Below are positions 24,303-33,032 of a stretch of 64,000 bases of DNA, piece by piece. This DNA is from Methanolobus sp. (GTDB lineage Archaea > Halobacteriota > Methanosarcinia > Methanosarcinales > Methanosarcinaceae). The DNA lies in contig NZ_JAUXNK010000072.1 in the NCBI RefSeq assembly GCF_030682845.1, positions 1 to 64,000 of the forward strand. The letters run 5' to 3'. A model generated the notes under the pieces. The model searched no databases, was not told where the DNA came from, and saw only the letters and a program-made list of their open reading frames with translations. Numbering within the stretch: position 1 is the stretch's first letter; each line of letters begins with the position of its first letter. Both the position numbers and the translations under genes were made by a program.

Positions 24303-25880
24303 ATGCCAGAGTACATCGGGGCCCCTTTAGAGATAGCAGGGAGAGGCGACCCGGAGCCAAACCTGCAGATCGTCCGGACCCAGCCAGGGCACCACAACGT
24401 GACCGCGGGCTACGGGGAACAACTGGCATGGGACGCGACCGGAAACAACACGGTCTACGACCGGACCACCCAGCGGTTCACCCTGCAGACAGAAGTAGCC
24501 GAGCCATCCTACGGGGCCGACATTACGGTAGATGACGGGTTCCTGACCTCAAACCACAACGTGGACGCAGGCACGAAGACCATCCACCTGGGCCTTTCAG
24601 CCCTCACCACATACACCAGAATCGACGCCAACTACCAGAGCAAGTCTTTTATTTTTGACGACGTCGGTTTTTATAAAATGACTTTCAATTTTAATATAAA
24701 TTTACACGGTAGTTATTTTATATTGGAATTGATAGACCACCTGGGAGTGGTCCGCTGGAGCAGGAACGGGACCGCGATCGTCACGGACCAAGTGGTTAAT
24801 ATAATTTCAACCTCCTGGAAATTCAGGGTCCGCTGCACCAACAGCGTAACCACCGACATTTTATTTAACAATTGGATAACCATCAGCAACATCCGGATGG
24901 AGCGTTTCAAGAGCGAAGGGTACATCCAGCAGAACTGGTGGCACCATTACGATAACATGAACACCCTGGACACCCTGCAGATCGGGCACGTTGCAGGGGT
25001 CGAAGGGGCCAGCCTGAAGGTCCGGTTGATGTTCAAGGACGACGATGTCGCAGCATCGCCGTGGCTGGGTCCCAGCACACCGGCTGATTTTTACACAGGA
25101 CCTGGTGGCCGGATATTTACCGGAGGTTATACCGGGAAATACTGGCGGGCCAGAGTTTACTTTTACAGCGACGGGAGGTACAGCCCGGTTTTAAACAATT
25201 TGACATACACGATGTACTTGGACAACCCGATCAGGCTGTTGCAGTTCCCGGAAAACACCCCACACCCAGTAGGGATTCCGGTTGCCTTCCAGCCACTGAC
25301 CTGGTTCTATGGAGACCACGAAGAAAACAACACTCTGCCGTGGTCAGGCCGGGCCTTTACATGGCGCGGGGCAATAATAACCATCTCAAGGACAGGACAG
25401 GTCAACGTACCCGTCGCATTTAGGCCATTAACCTGGTTCTACGCGGATCACATAGAGAACAGCACTTTACCCCTTTCATATAGGGAGTTTCTAGCGGCAT
25501 TATTCAGGATAACCCGGAGCTGGGCAGAAAGCGTGGTCGGAGTCGTGATGAGCGGCTACGTCCAGGACCAGAACGGCAATGTGATACTTCATGCATACAA
25601 GCTCATCTTGGAAAGCAGCAACGTCCCGGACAGGGACATAATGGGCCAGGTTAACCCGGAAAACGGGGTGTTTCAAGTATTCGTGCAGGAAGCGATGTAC
25701 GACCGCAGGTGGTTGCTCGTAGAATATGAGGGGAAGGCCGCAAATATAGCCCTGGCAGGTTATGGAACACCGGCGGTTCTGGATGGCACCAAAGGGCCGG
25801 TCGACAACCAGGATCTGCAGTTCTGGAAAGCTCCCCTCTGCACAACCGTGGCTCACGTGGATTCACTGGTTACTTATTGA
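24303..25880 (+). CDS. Tail fibre protein with duplicated motif
   Basis: The 525-residue last gene of the virus block has an N-terminal domain of about 200 residues and a beta-sandwich middle. Two tandem copies of PLTWFYxDHxENxTLP (near residues 330 and 380) follow. The C terminus resembles a carboxypeptidase-regulatory-like fold (VVMSGYVQDQNGNVILHAYK). The TTT-rich patch near 24640-24740 differs from the rest of the gene and may mark recombination. Fibre role is inferred from location, size and repeats. Confidence 0.6.
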   Translation: MPEYIGAPLEIAGRGDPEPNLQIVRTQPGHHNVTAGYGEQLAWDATGNNTVYDRTTQRFTLQTEVAEPSYGADITVDDGFLTSNHNVDAGTKTIHLGLSALTTYTRIDANYQSKSFIFDDVGFYKMTFNFNINLHGSYFILELIDHLGVVRWSRNGTAIVTDQVVNIISTSWKFRVRCTNSVTTDILFNNWITISNIRMERFKSEGYIQQNWWHHYDNMNTLDTLQIGHVAGVEGASLKVRLMFKDDDVAASPWLGPSTPADFYTGPGGRIFTGGYTGKYWRARVYFYSDGRYSPVLNNLTYTMYLDNPIRLLQFPENTPHPVGIPVAFQPLTWFYGDHEENNTLPWSGRAFTWRGAIITISRTGQVNVPVAFRPLTWFYADHIENSTLPLSYREFLAALFRITRSWAESVVGVVMSGYVQDQNGNVILHAYKLILESSNVPDRDIMGQVNPENGVFQVFVQEAMYDRRWLLVEYEGKAANIALAGYGTPAVLDGTKGPVDNQDLQFWKAPLCTTVAHVDSLVTY

Positions 25881-25971
25881 CATAAGAACCAAAATCTAGG
25901 ATATCTAGAGAGCCGAACATACCATAAGAATTAACACTAACGTGACTTATCAAAGTAGAAATATTTTAAAT

Positions 25972-26027
25972 GAGGTGTGTGTAATTGGGGGGAGTGGGGG
26001 TTGGTGGTAGAAAAAGACACACACCTC
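25972..26027. other. Inverted repeat enclosing a G-rich loop
   Basis: GAGGTGTGTGT at 25972-25982 pairs perfectly with ACACACACCTC at 26017-26027. The 34-base loop holds GGGGGG, GGGGG and two GG steps on the plus strand. It lies 91 bases after the last virus gene. A terminator, a G-quadruplex-forming element or an element boundary are all possible. The rest of 25881-26272 holds no gene; TATA-like runs precede the regulator at 26273. Confidence 0.6.
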
Positions 26028-26272
26028 TATAATACTCGTTAACGGTGTGACACTATATATTATTTGTCGATATAAGTATTTTGCACATATTCTTACTATT
26101 CAAGTGAATAGTACTTCCAAGTTTTTCATTTGATATTTTTCAAATACTTCAGAATAAACTATATACATATTTCAACAGTTGAATGGAATCTTTATAAGTA
26201 GTAGTTAAGGTAAATACTAATATGGGAGTGGAATTAAATAAAATTGCAAATATATGAGAGGATATACTGCAT

Positions 26273-27094
26273 ATGAAAAAGCCATTGCTTGATGTGATAT
26301 TTGCATCTAAAAAGAGGAAGGAAGTTCTTTTGGTACTACAGAATGGATCAAAGGAAATGCCAACACTTCTGCAGTTGCTGGATACCAACAGACAGGCACT
26401 CCTCCCTCAGATAAGGGTGCTTGAAGAGCATTATCTTGTTTCTCATGATAGGGATACATATGAGTTAACAACTCTTGGAAAACTGGTAGTTGATGATATG
26501 TCTCCTCTTTTAAGTACTCTTAACGTTTTGGACTTTGATATTGATTATTGGGGAACACATAAACTTGATTTCATACCCTCACATTTATTTAAAAGAATAG
26601 ATGAACTTGGGCCATGTGACTTGATTAAGATTGGTCTACATGAGATATTCGAGGAAGACAAACAGTTTACTAAAGAGGCTAGGATGTCGAAATCTGTGTT
26701 TACGATGAGTTCATTCGTATTTCCTAATTTTGAACAAACATTTTCCGAGTTAATAGCAAATAATGTGAATATATTTATTATTATCTCAAAAGAGCTTTAT
26801 GAAAAGCTCATAAGTGACAACCCTGAAAAATCTCAGGCATTGATAGAAAACCCAAATATCAATTTGAGCGTATATCCAACTCGTTTTGATTTCTTATCAG
26901 TTTCAATCAATGACTACAGCTGCATGTTAAAATTGCTGACAGAGCAAGGCGTTTCCGATAATAAAAGAGTTATTTGTTCTAGTGACAGTGCAATTTCATG
27001 GGGAAAAGAGCTTTTTGAATATTATTTGAAGAATTCAATACCTATAATTGAATCTAGTCAAATTACTCATGGCGTAAGATTATTTCAAGCATGA
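26273..27094 (+). CDS. FilR1/Msr-family transcription regulator (DUF1724), paralogue 1
   Basis: The 273-residue product has an N-terminal winged helix (residues 1-75; EMPTLLQLLDTNRQALLPQI, then HYLVSHDRDTYELTTLGKLV). The methanogen-specific FilR1 middle domain (DUF1724) follows, with IDYWGTHKLDFIPSHLFKRI and the closing SWGKELFEYYLKNS. In Methanosarcina, relatives (Msr) control methyltransferase operons. Nothing nearby shows what this one controls. It is the first of three tandem paralogues. Confidence 0.8.
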   Translation: MKKPLLDVIFASKKRKEVLLVLQNGSKEMPTLLQLLDTNRQALLPQIRVLEEHYLVSHDRDTYELTTLGKLVVDDMSPLLSTLNVLDFDIDYWGTHKLDFIPSHLFKRIDELGPCDLIKIGLHEIFEEDKQFTKEARMSKSVFTMSSFVFPNFEQTFSELIANNVNIFIIISKELYEKLISDNPEKSQALIENPNINLSVYPTRFDFLSVSINDYSCMLKLLTEQGVSDNKRVICSSDSAISWGKELFEYYLKNSIPIIESSQITHGVRLFQA

Positions 27095-27175
27095 GAATTT
27101 TTGCAAAGCCACTCTGGTAGAAAGAATGGCATCACATGATCCAGACTTCAATGGAAAAAATGTATGGGGTCATAG

Positions 27176-27337
27176 AAGGACATCAATGGATACTCCGAGG
27201 TTTCTCAGGGCATCTATGACAGTATAGACCAATACAGGACAGACGGGCTTTCAGATGATGAAATAGAAGACAAGATGAATAGGGACCTGCATACGGGACA
27301 GGATTTCATCATATTCATTATAAAAAATAAAAAATGA
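27176..27337 (+). pseudogene. Gene remnant between regulators
   Basis: After a TAG at 27173-27175 a protein-like frame runs KDINGYSEVSQGIYDSIDQY and onward (GLSDDEIEDKMNRDLHTG) to TGA 27335-27337. There is no start codon in a usable place and no protein-like sequence before it, so this looks like the tail of a lost gene. Family not recognised. Confidence 0.35.
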
Positions 27338-27360
27338 TCTAAGTTTACAACTATCGTACT

Positions 27361-27651
27361 TTAATCATTACAATTTTCATTTCCTTTTATTTCATCAAGG
27401 ATATGTAGTAGAGAAGTCATTTTATCAACAATTAGTTTCCCGATTGTAGTCAAATTATAGGTGTTATAATCATTTTTGTTGATAAGGTAATGATCCTCTA
27501 ATTCTACTATGTGAAGGAGCACCGCTTTTTCTGTAATATTTAAGTGTGAAATAAGTTATTCGAGTGTTCTTGGACTATCCTTCAGAAATAATAACGAATT
27601 CATTGTCGTTTCCGATTCAAACAGCAATTGATCTAAATTTTTTTGTTTCAC
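27361..27651 (-). pseudogene. Decayed FilR/Msr-family winged-helix gene
   Basis: Read leftward from GTG 27651, the sequence is KNLDQLLFESETTMNSLLFL, then SPRTLE, an internal TAA, then HLNITEKAVLLHIVELEDHY, NTYNLTTIGKLIVDKM and a stop. This is the N-terminal domain of the neighbouring regulators, interrupted once and lacking the DUF1724 part. It shows a fourth, inverted family member once stood here. Confidence 0.7.
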
Positions 27652-27985
27652 ATTATCACACTCTGAACCAGTTGTATTTCAATCGAATCGTTGATTAATC
27701 TGTAGATGTTGCCATCAACACTAATGCATAGCGAACTAACAGTACTTAGCATAACTCCACATTAATTAAATACCATATGAGTAATTTACAATAGCATCTG
27801 AAATTATGCTACCATTATGTCTATATATTAGCTTGGTTCATTTCATAATTATAAAAATTTTAATTGTTATTCAATAAAGACAGAATATTATTATCAAAAG
27901 TCAATTTAATATACTATAAATATCAAGAATCCATCATTAAATATAGTGCCGTCTGAAATTGTAATTGCTTTAGCGAGTGATATCA

Positions 27986-28771
27986 ATGAAGAAACCATTA
28001 ATTGATGTTCTGTTCAAGTCAGAGAAAAGAAAGGGAATTCTTCTGTTACTACAGGATGAAGCAAAGGAAATGCCAACGCTCATGAAGTTGCTGGATAGTA
28101 CCAGACAGGCACTACTACCTCAGATAAAGATACTTGAGGAGCATTATCTTGTTTCTCATGACAAAGATACCTATAAGTTAACAACTATTGGAAAAATCAT
28201 TGTTGATAAAATGATTCCTCTTTCAAATACTGTTGATTTTTTTGACATTGATATTGATTATTGGGGAACACATAAACCTGATTTCATACCCTCACATTTA
28301 TTTAAAAGAATAAGTGAGCTTAGAATGTGCAAAATATTAACCCCTTCTCTTGCAGACACCTATAGTGTTCACGATAGATTTTATGAAATGTCTAAACATA
28401 GTACATTTCAATTTGAAATCACTGCAACTTTTTATCCGTATTTCCCTAAGTTATTCTATGAACTAATTCCACACAATATAAATATACATATAGTAATGAC
28501 AACTGATCTGTTTGAAAAATTACAAGCTGAAAATAGAGAAGAGGTTGCAAAACTAATTGATAGCAAATTAATTCACTTCTACGTTTATCCTGAGAAAATG
28601 GAATTATTATCTTTTTTATATAATGAACACTGCATTATGTTGAGCCCATTAACGAATAATGGAGAGTTTGATAACAAACATATTGAATGTTGTAATCCAA
28701 GTGCTCTTAAGTGGGGAAAAGAATTATTTGAGTATTATTTAGAAAAGTCAATACTTATAACAGAAATCTAA
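27986..28771 (+). CDS. FilR1/Msr-family transcription regulator, paralogue 2
   Basis: The 261-residue product starts at ATG 27986; GTG 27977 is in frame but less likely, since GAGTGAT can serve as its ribosome site. The winged-helix and FilR1 middle domains are as in paralogue 1 (DIDYWGTHKPDFIPSHLFKR; ending KWGKELFEYYLEKS). Divergence is concentrated in the middle and C-terminal domains, where a ligand would bind, so the paralogues may sense different signals. Confidence 0.8.
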   Translation: MKKPLIDVLFKSEKRKGILLLLQDEAKEMPTLMKLLDSTRQALLPQIKILEEHYLVSHDKDTYKLTTIGKIIVDKMIPLSNTVDFFDIDIDYWGTHKPDFIPSHLFKRISELRMCKILTPSLADTYSVHDRFYEMSKHSTFQFEITATFYPYFPKLFYELIPHNINIHIVMTTDLFEKLQAENREEVAKLIDSKLIHFYVYPEKMELLSFLYNEHCIMLSPLTNNGEFDNKHIECCNPSALKWGKELFEYYLEKSILITEI

Positions 28772-28987
28772 ATAATTTATTTTGGATTTCTTTATAGTCT
28801 ATTAAATGCGTTATTTGAAAAAGTTTTATAGATTTCACTCAAAAAAGCACACACGTTTCTAAAAGTCCACACTGTTAAAACATTATATTAGTTGCGGAAC
28901 ACTTATTTAATTTGTTATAAATAGTAAAGCTTTTTAACTTAATCGAAGTTAATCTTAATTACATTTGTCTGAATGGATGTGCTGTAA

Positions 28988-29773
28988 ATGAAGAAAGAAT
29001 TGCTCGAAGTGCTATTCATGTCTGAGAAAAGAAAAATTGCTCTTCTGTTACTACAGGATGGGGCAAAGGAGATGGAATTTCTCCTCAAATCCCTTGATAC
29101 CACCAGACAAGCATTTCTTCCACAGGTAAGGATACTTGAGGAACATCATCTTGTTTCTCATGACAGGGATACATATGAACTAACAACTATTGGAAAACTT
29201 ATAGTTGATGAGATGAGCCCCTTATTAGGTACTGTTGATGCACTGGATGCTGATATTGAGTATTGGGGGAGCCATATTCTCGATTTTATCCCGCCCCATC
29301 TTTTGGAAAGAATAGGTGAAATTGGAAAATGCAAGACGATAACTCCACCTATACCTGAAACACACCATATTCTTCGGAAATTTCATGAAAGTTCTAAGAA
29401 GTCTGGAGTTCTGTATAGCATTAATACTTTTTTCCATCCCAACTTCGCAGAATTATTTGAGGATTTACTCCATAATAACGTAAAAATACACTTTATCCTC
29501 TCACAGGACTTACTGGACAATATGCGGAATAACTATAATGAAGTATTTACCGAATTTATCAATAGCGACAAGTTCAATTTTTATTTACACCCTGTTGATT
29601 TGGGGTTCATGTCTTTAGGTGTAAGTGAGCACTATTTGATGTTAACTTCATTGAGAACAGATGGATTTTTTGATAATAACCGTATTTTATGCGGTAATCC
29701 AAATGCAGTAAAATGGGGGAAAGAACTTTTTGAATATTATTTGAAAGATTCCACACCAATAACAGAACTTTAA
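28988..29773 (+). CDS. FilR1/Msr-family transcription regulator, paralogue 3
   Basis: The 261-residue product has the same two-domain layout (EFLLKSLDTTRQAFLPQVRI in the helix-turn-helix; VKWGKELFEYYLKDS at the end). A TATA-like TTATAAATA at about 28915-28923 lies about 70 bases upstream of the ATG, so each paralogue probably has its own promoter. It departs most from the others in the IDYWG region (IEYWGSHILDFIPPHLLERI). Confidence 0.8.
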   Translation: MKKELLEVLFMSEKRKIALLLLQDGAKEMEFLLKSLDTTRQAFLPQVRILEEHHLVSHDRDTYELTTIGKLIVDEMSPLLGTVDALDADIEYWGSHILDFIPPHLLERIGEIGKCKTITPPIPETHHILRKFHESSKKSGVLYSINTFFHPNFAELFEDLLHNNVKIHFILSQDLLDNMRNNYNEVFTEFINSDKFNFYLHPVDLGFMSLGVSEHYLMLTSLRTDGFFDNNRILCGNPNAVKWGKELFEYYLKDSTPITEL

Positions 29774-29850
29774 TCAGAATATTCCCGACAGAAAAACATT
29801 TTCGATTACGTGAACGCTTTATACAATAAAATCATTGGTGAATTGGTTGG

Positions 29851-30090
29851 AAGGTAGGATGAGGTGCTTGGAAAACCACCACGCTTTGAAGCACCTCTCT
29901 CCTTACGAATCCGAGATATTCCCCAACATCCCTTCAATCCCCACATCCACAACTCTGTTGTGAAAGTAGGATGAGGCACCCGATAACCACCACGCTTTCG
30001 GTGCCTCTTTCCTTACGAATCCGAGATGTTCCCCAACATCTCTCAAATAATCCACTCCCATTGCGGTTCATTTTCCCCCACGACCCGCAA
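29851..30090 (+). repeat. Structured tandem repeat, locus B
   Basis: The same two-unit arrangement as 17551-17791. Stem 1 pairs 29861-29869 with 29889-29897, and 29973-29980 with 30000-30007. Stem 2 with CCCC loop is perfect at 30023-30042 and degraded at 29913-29932. The terminal hairpin pairs 30061-30066 with 30085-30090. A 19-base palindrome (30098-30116) follows directly. Between units is a small CACAAC/GTTGTG hairpin absent from locus A. No matching open frame is kept between loci. The remaining bases of 29774-30330 hold no gene. Confidence 0.8.
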
Positions 30091-30330
30091 CACATAGTAA
30101 GTCTTATTAAGACTTAACCTAAACTGTCTTTAATATCAAAGATAACACCATTTTTGCAGGAGATATGTTTTTTGCATATGATTTTAATTACAATCGAGCA
30201 ACGATATTCCTCTCGCATCAAAAAATATAATGCCTTTGAAATTTCATCACTCTTTGAATGAAGGAAGAATTTTGTTCAAGGCTTTTAAGAAAAGATTCTG
30301 ACTACTAATAATGGCGGCTCTGGAGATCTT

Positions 30331-30570
30331 TCATCCATCTTGATGTTTATTTTTCAGTTTCTCTAAAAGTGAAGATACTCTCTTCTTTGCATCGGCCGTA
30401 TCCTCTACATCTTTCAGAATGCTAATATCCAGAATATCTCCTTCTTTTGAGCCAGATGGAAGAAGGGATAAAGGAATATCCACTTTTATGGTTTCCTCGT
30501 CCCTTACAAGAAGCACTGCAATATTTCCTTCTACTCTGTCCAGTGATGCCTTGAAACTGCTCTTCACCAT
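30331..30570 (-). CDS. DUF3006 protein
   Basis: The 79-residue product (SFKASLDRVEGNIAVLLVRD, then SLLPSGSKEGDILDI) matches the small beta-barrel DUF3006 family. Such genes commonly sit next to ComEC-type metallo-hydrolases, as here: it starts 8 bases after the stop of the MBL gene in the same direction. Its role is unknown. Confidence 0.8.
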   Translation of the reverse strand: MVKSSFKASLDRVEGNIAVLLVRDEETIKVDIPLSLLPSGSKEGDILDISILKDVEDTADAKKRVSSLLEKLKNKHQDG

Positions 30571-30578
30571 AACTTCTC

Positions 30579-31580
30579 CTATGCTTCTGCCATCAATGCA
30601 AAGGCTATGGATATTGATGGAAATACCAATCCTCTGTTCTGAGTTTGCACAGTGTATTCTTTCCCATCGGTCTTGACGACAATGTCACCATCAAGATCTG
30701 TCCTGTACACCTCATATCCAAAGAGGTTGAGCCTGTCAATGATCTCTTGATGTGGGTGTGCATAGCGGTTATCTGCACCAACCATAATTATGCAGATATT
30801 TGGATCGACCTTCTGCAGGAAGTCTGAACTGGTTGATGACCTGCTACCATGATGAGCAACCTTGAGAATGTCACTGTTAATGTCGTATCCTGCAGCAATC
30901 ATTTTGTTCTCTGCGTGTGTTTCCGTATCTCCTGTGAATAGGAAAGAAACATCACCATAGGTCAGCTTGATGACCACCGAATCATCATTGAGGTCACCTG
31001 TAAGCTCTGAAGGGTTGAGTATAGTGATGGCGGTGGATGGGTCAAGGTCTATGGTCTGACCCGCTTCTGCAAGACTGAAAGGTATATCTTTCTCGTCGAT
31101 AGCTATCAGCATGTTCTCGTAGGTCTTGGTAGTATGAGGGTTTCCGCTGTCAATGAACCGCTTGACATTGAAGTTGTTCAAAATTGTCACCATCCCGCCT
31201 ATATGGTCAGCATGTGCATGCGTAGCCACCACTACATCCAACTCAGTGACACCATTGTCTTTAAGGTAAGATACTACAGTGTTTCCTGCCCTGTTATCTC
31301 CGGCATCGATAAGCATGTTCTTATCGTTAATTTGGATGAGGATAGAATCGCCCTGGCCAACATCAATAAAATGGGCTGTTAGGATGCTCTGGTTGATGGT
31401 AGGCAGTGTTGGTTCAGGCAAAGATGGTTGTGAACCCGCTGAAGGATCAGTTGTAGTTGAGTTTGGAATATCTGATTGTAAATCGTTTTCAATATAATCG
31501 TTATTTACAGGTTCTGTTGATACACAACCTGACGCAGCGACTATTATTAATACAAGTATGAGTATTTGTTTTGTTTTTAT
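30579..31580 (-). CDS. Secreted ComEC-type metallo-beta-lactamase-fold lipoprotein
   Basis: Residues from about 70 carry the MBL fold: HFIDVGQGDSILIQI, then THAHADHIGG, LFTGDTET and VAHHGSRSS, the ComEC/Rec2 C-terminal pattern without the membrane channel. An upstream in-frame extension reads KTKQILILVLIIVAASGC, a lipoprotein signal, preceded by GGGGATGAT as ribosome site. The codon in the start position is ATA (31578-31580), not ATG; the first usable standard start is TTG 31421, which would lose the signal. I place the start at ATA, making 333 residues. Substrate unknown. Confidence 0.72.
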   Translation of the reverse strand: MKTKQILILVLIIVAASGCVSTEPVNNDYIENDLQSDIPNSTTTDPSAGSQPSLPEPTLPTINQSILTAHFIDVGQGDSILIQINDKNMLIDAGDNRAGNTVVSYLKDNGVTELDVVVATHAHADHIGGMVTILNNFNVKRFIDSGNPHTTKTYENMLIAIDEKDIPFSLAEAGQTIDLDPSTAITILNPSELTGDLNDDSVVIKLTYGDVSFLFTGDTETHAENKMIAAGYDINSDILKVAHHGSRSSTSSDFLQKVDPNICIIMVGADNRYAHPHQEIIDRLNLFGYEVYRTDLDGDIVVKTDGKEYTVQTQNRGLVFPSISIAFALMAEA

Positions 31581-31732
31581 AGTATCATCCCCTTGAAACC
31601 ATGTCTCTTATATTTTGTTTACGATATAAATATAGCATGGAGATATGAACCTAAAGTCATTAATTATTCATGTGAGATGCTAACTCTATTTAGGAACATT
31701 TAAATAATTATATGACTGTTATGTGAAGCGTG

Positions 31733-31800
31733 GCGCAGCATGACCGGATAAATTCAAAAAATACCAACCAACCTTTTATTCTTCACTGCTGCGCTACTCT
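31733..31800. terminator. Inverted repeat beyond the integrase end
   Basis: GTGGCGCAGCA at 31733-31743 pairs with TGCTGCGCTAC at 31790-31800 (one G-T pair) around a 46-base loop. It starts 9 bases past the integrase stop in the direction of transcription and could end that transcript, or be a recombination-related dyad. Evidence is pairing alone. Confidence 0.35.
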
Positions 31801-31808
31801 TTGCTCCT

Positions 31809-32954
31809 TTAGAACAATTCCCCAAACTTCTCCGGATGATCCTTAACATACTCCCTGAACATCCCCAGTATCTTCTGTTCATCATCCTCCACTTCGTGGG
31901 CTGCTTGTGGTGTCAATGTCATTCTGCAGGACGAACAATACTTTGCAGTTGGTCCATTTACTGTATTGCAGCGAGAACATTTACTTGGTATCATCTTCGA
32001 TGACATTTCATCTTTCACTTTCATGCCATAGTGTTCCAGAATAGTATTGTCAACTTGAGTACCAGCCAGATGGATGTATGTACCGGATTGGCGTGTTCCA
32101 TGCACCCAACCCATGTTATTCTCCAGTTGCGCCTGTGTCATGAAAGTTGCATACTCTGTGATCCTTGAATGCCTGAAAAGGTGGTTATAAACACGTTTCT
32201 TTATTCCTGCCTTATCTGCAGCTCTTTTTATGACCATTCGGATACCGCCATATTCCATTGCCCTTCCCTTGTATTTTCCATAGTTGACCCAAAGAGGAGC
32301 ATCGGGATTATCTTTGTCGGGATGAGTATCCAGCCATTTTGAAACGTAAGGGGCGCTGAATACAAGCCGAACTCTGCGCATCCCTGTCTTCCCTTTTACC
32401 ATCAGTACTGCGCCATATTCATCCGGAACAAAATGTTTTATCTTAGGTTCACCCAGCTCACTGACTCTCCCGCCTGCATCATACCACATTGCAATCATCG
32501 CTCTGTTGCGAGGATGATCGCACGCATCTATCATTTTCATGACCTCGTCCACAGTGAGTAGTTCTTCTGGTAATATCTGGTCACATTGCTTTATGTTAGT
32601 CTTGATCCATCTGGTCATCTCGGGATCGACTTCACTATTATGCAGCCATCTGAAGAATCGCTTGATAGTTACTTTATATCCTTGTTTAGTCCATGCTTTC
32701 CTGTCAGATCTCTCAATCTGAGCTACTACTCTGTAGATGTCTGACTTGGTAACGTCATCGAAGTCTTTCCCAAACCAACCAGCCAGTGTATTCAAATGAC
32801 CCATATACTTGAGAATTCTGGCTTCAGAGAGGCCTTCCGCATACAATATATGAACAAAAGAAAAGATTGTGTCTTTATTTTTTTGAGAATAGTCTGCATC
32901 ATAAATGCGCTGCTCAATACTAGCAATTTTTTTACTGTGATTATACAATCCCAT
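31809..32954 (-). CDS. Tyrosine recombinase (integrase) with C-terminal zinc ribbon
   Basis: The 381-residue product has an N-terminal SAM-like binding domain (residues 25-105) and a complete catalytic set: R163 in GGRVSELGE, lysine near 187-189 (KGKTG), H258-x-x-R261 in HLFRHSR, W283/H285, and Y293 in GTYIHL. A zinc ribbon (CSRC and CSSC, about residues 325-340) follows, as in many archaeal integrases. It starts 79 bases from the 3' end of tRNA-Thr, a common integration site. It may belong to the virus block or to another element. Confidence 0.88.
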   Translation of the reverse strand: MGLYNHSKKIASIEQRIYDADYSQKNKDTIFSFVHILYAEGLSEARILKYMGHLNTLAGWFGKDFDDVTKSDIYRVVAQIERSDRKAWTKQGYKVTIKRFFRWLHNSEVDPEMTRWIKTNIKQCDQILPEELLTVDEVMKMIDACDHPRNRAMIAMWYDAGGRVSELGEPKIKHFVPDEYGAVLMVKGKTGMRRVRLVFSAPYVSKWLDTHPDKDNPDAPLWVNYGKYKGRAMEYGGIRMVIKRAADKAGIKKRVYNHLFRHSRITEYATFMTQAQLENNMGWVHGTRQSGTYIHLAGTQVDNTILEHYGMKVKDEMSSKMIPSKCSRCNTVNGPTAKYCSSCRMTLTPQAAHEVEDDEQKILGMFREYVKDHPEKFGELF

Positions 32955-33032
32955 GCCACATACCTTCCAAACATTGATTTAAATTTCAAATGTAAGCTGG
33001 GTGAAAGTATAGGCTATGTACTTAGGAATAGA

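Noticed and set aside
27361-27651. Pyrrolysine readthrough of the interrupted regulator
   Set aside because: The internal stop is TAA, not TAG, and the DUF1724 part is missing altogether.
17551-30090. Repeats at two loci considered as CRISPR arrays
   Set aside because: Only two units per locus, units of about 85 bases with internal variation, no uniform spacers and no cas genes in the window.
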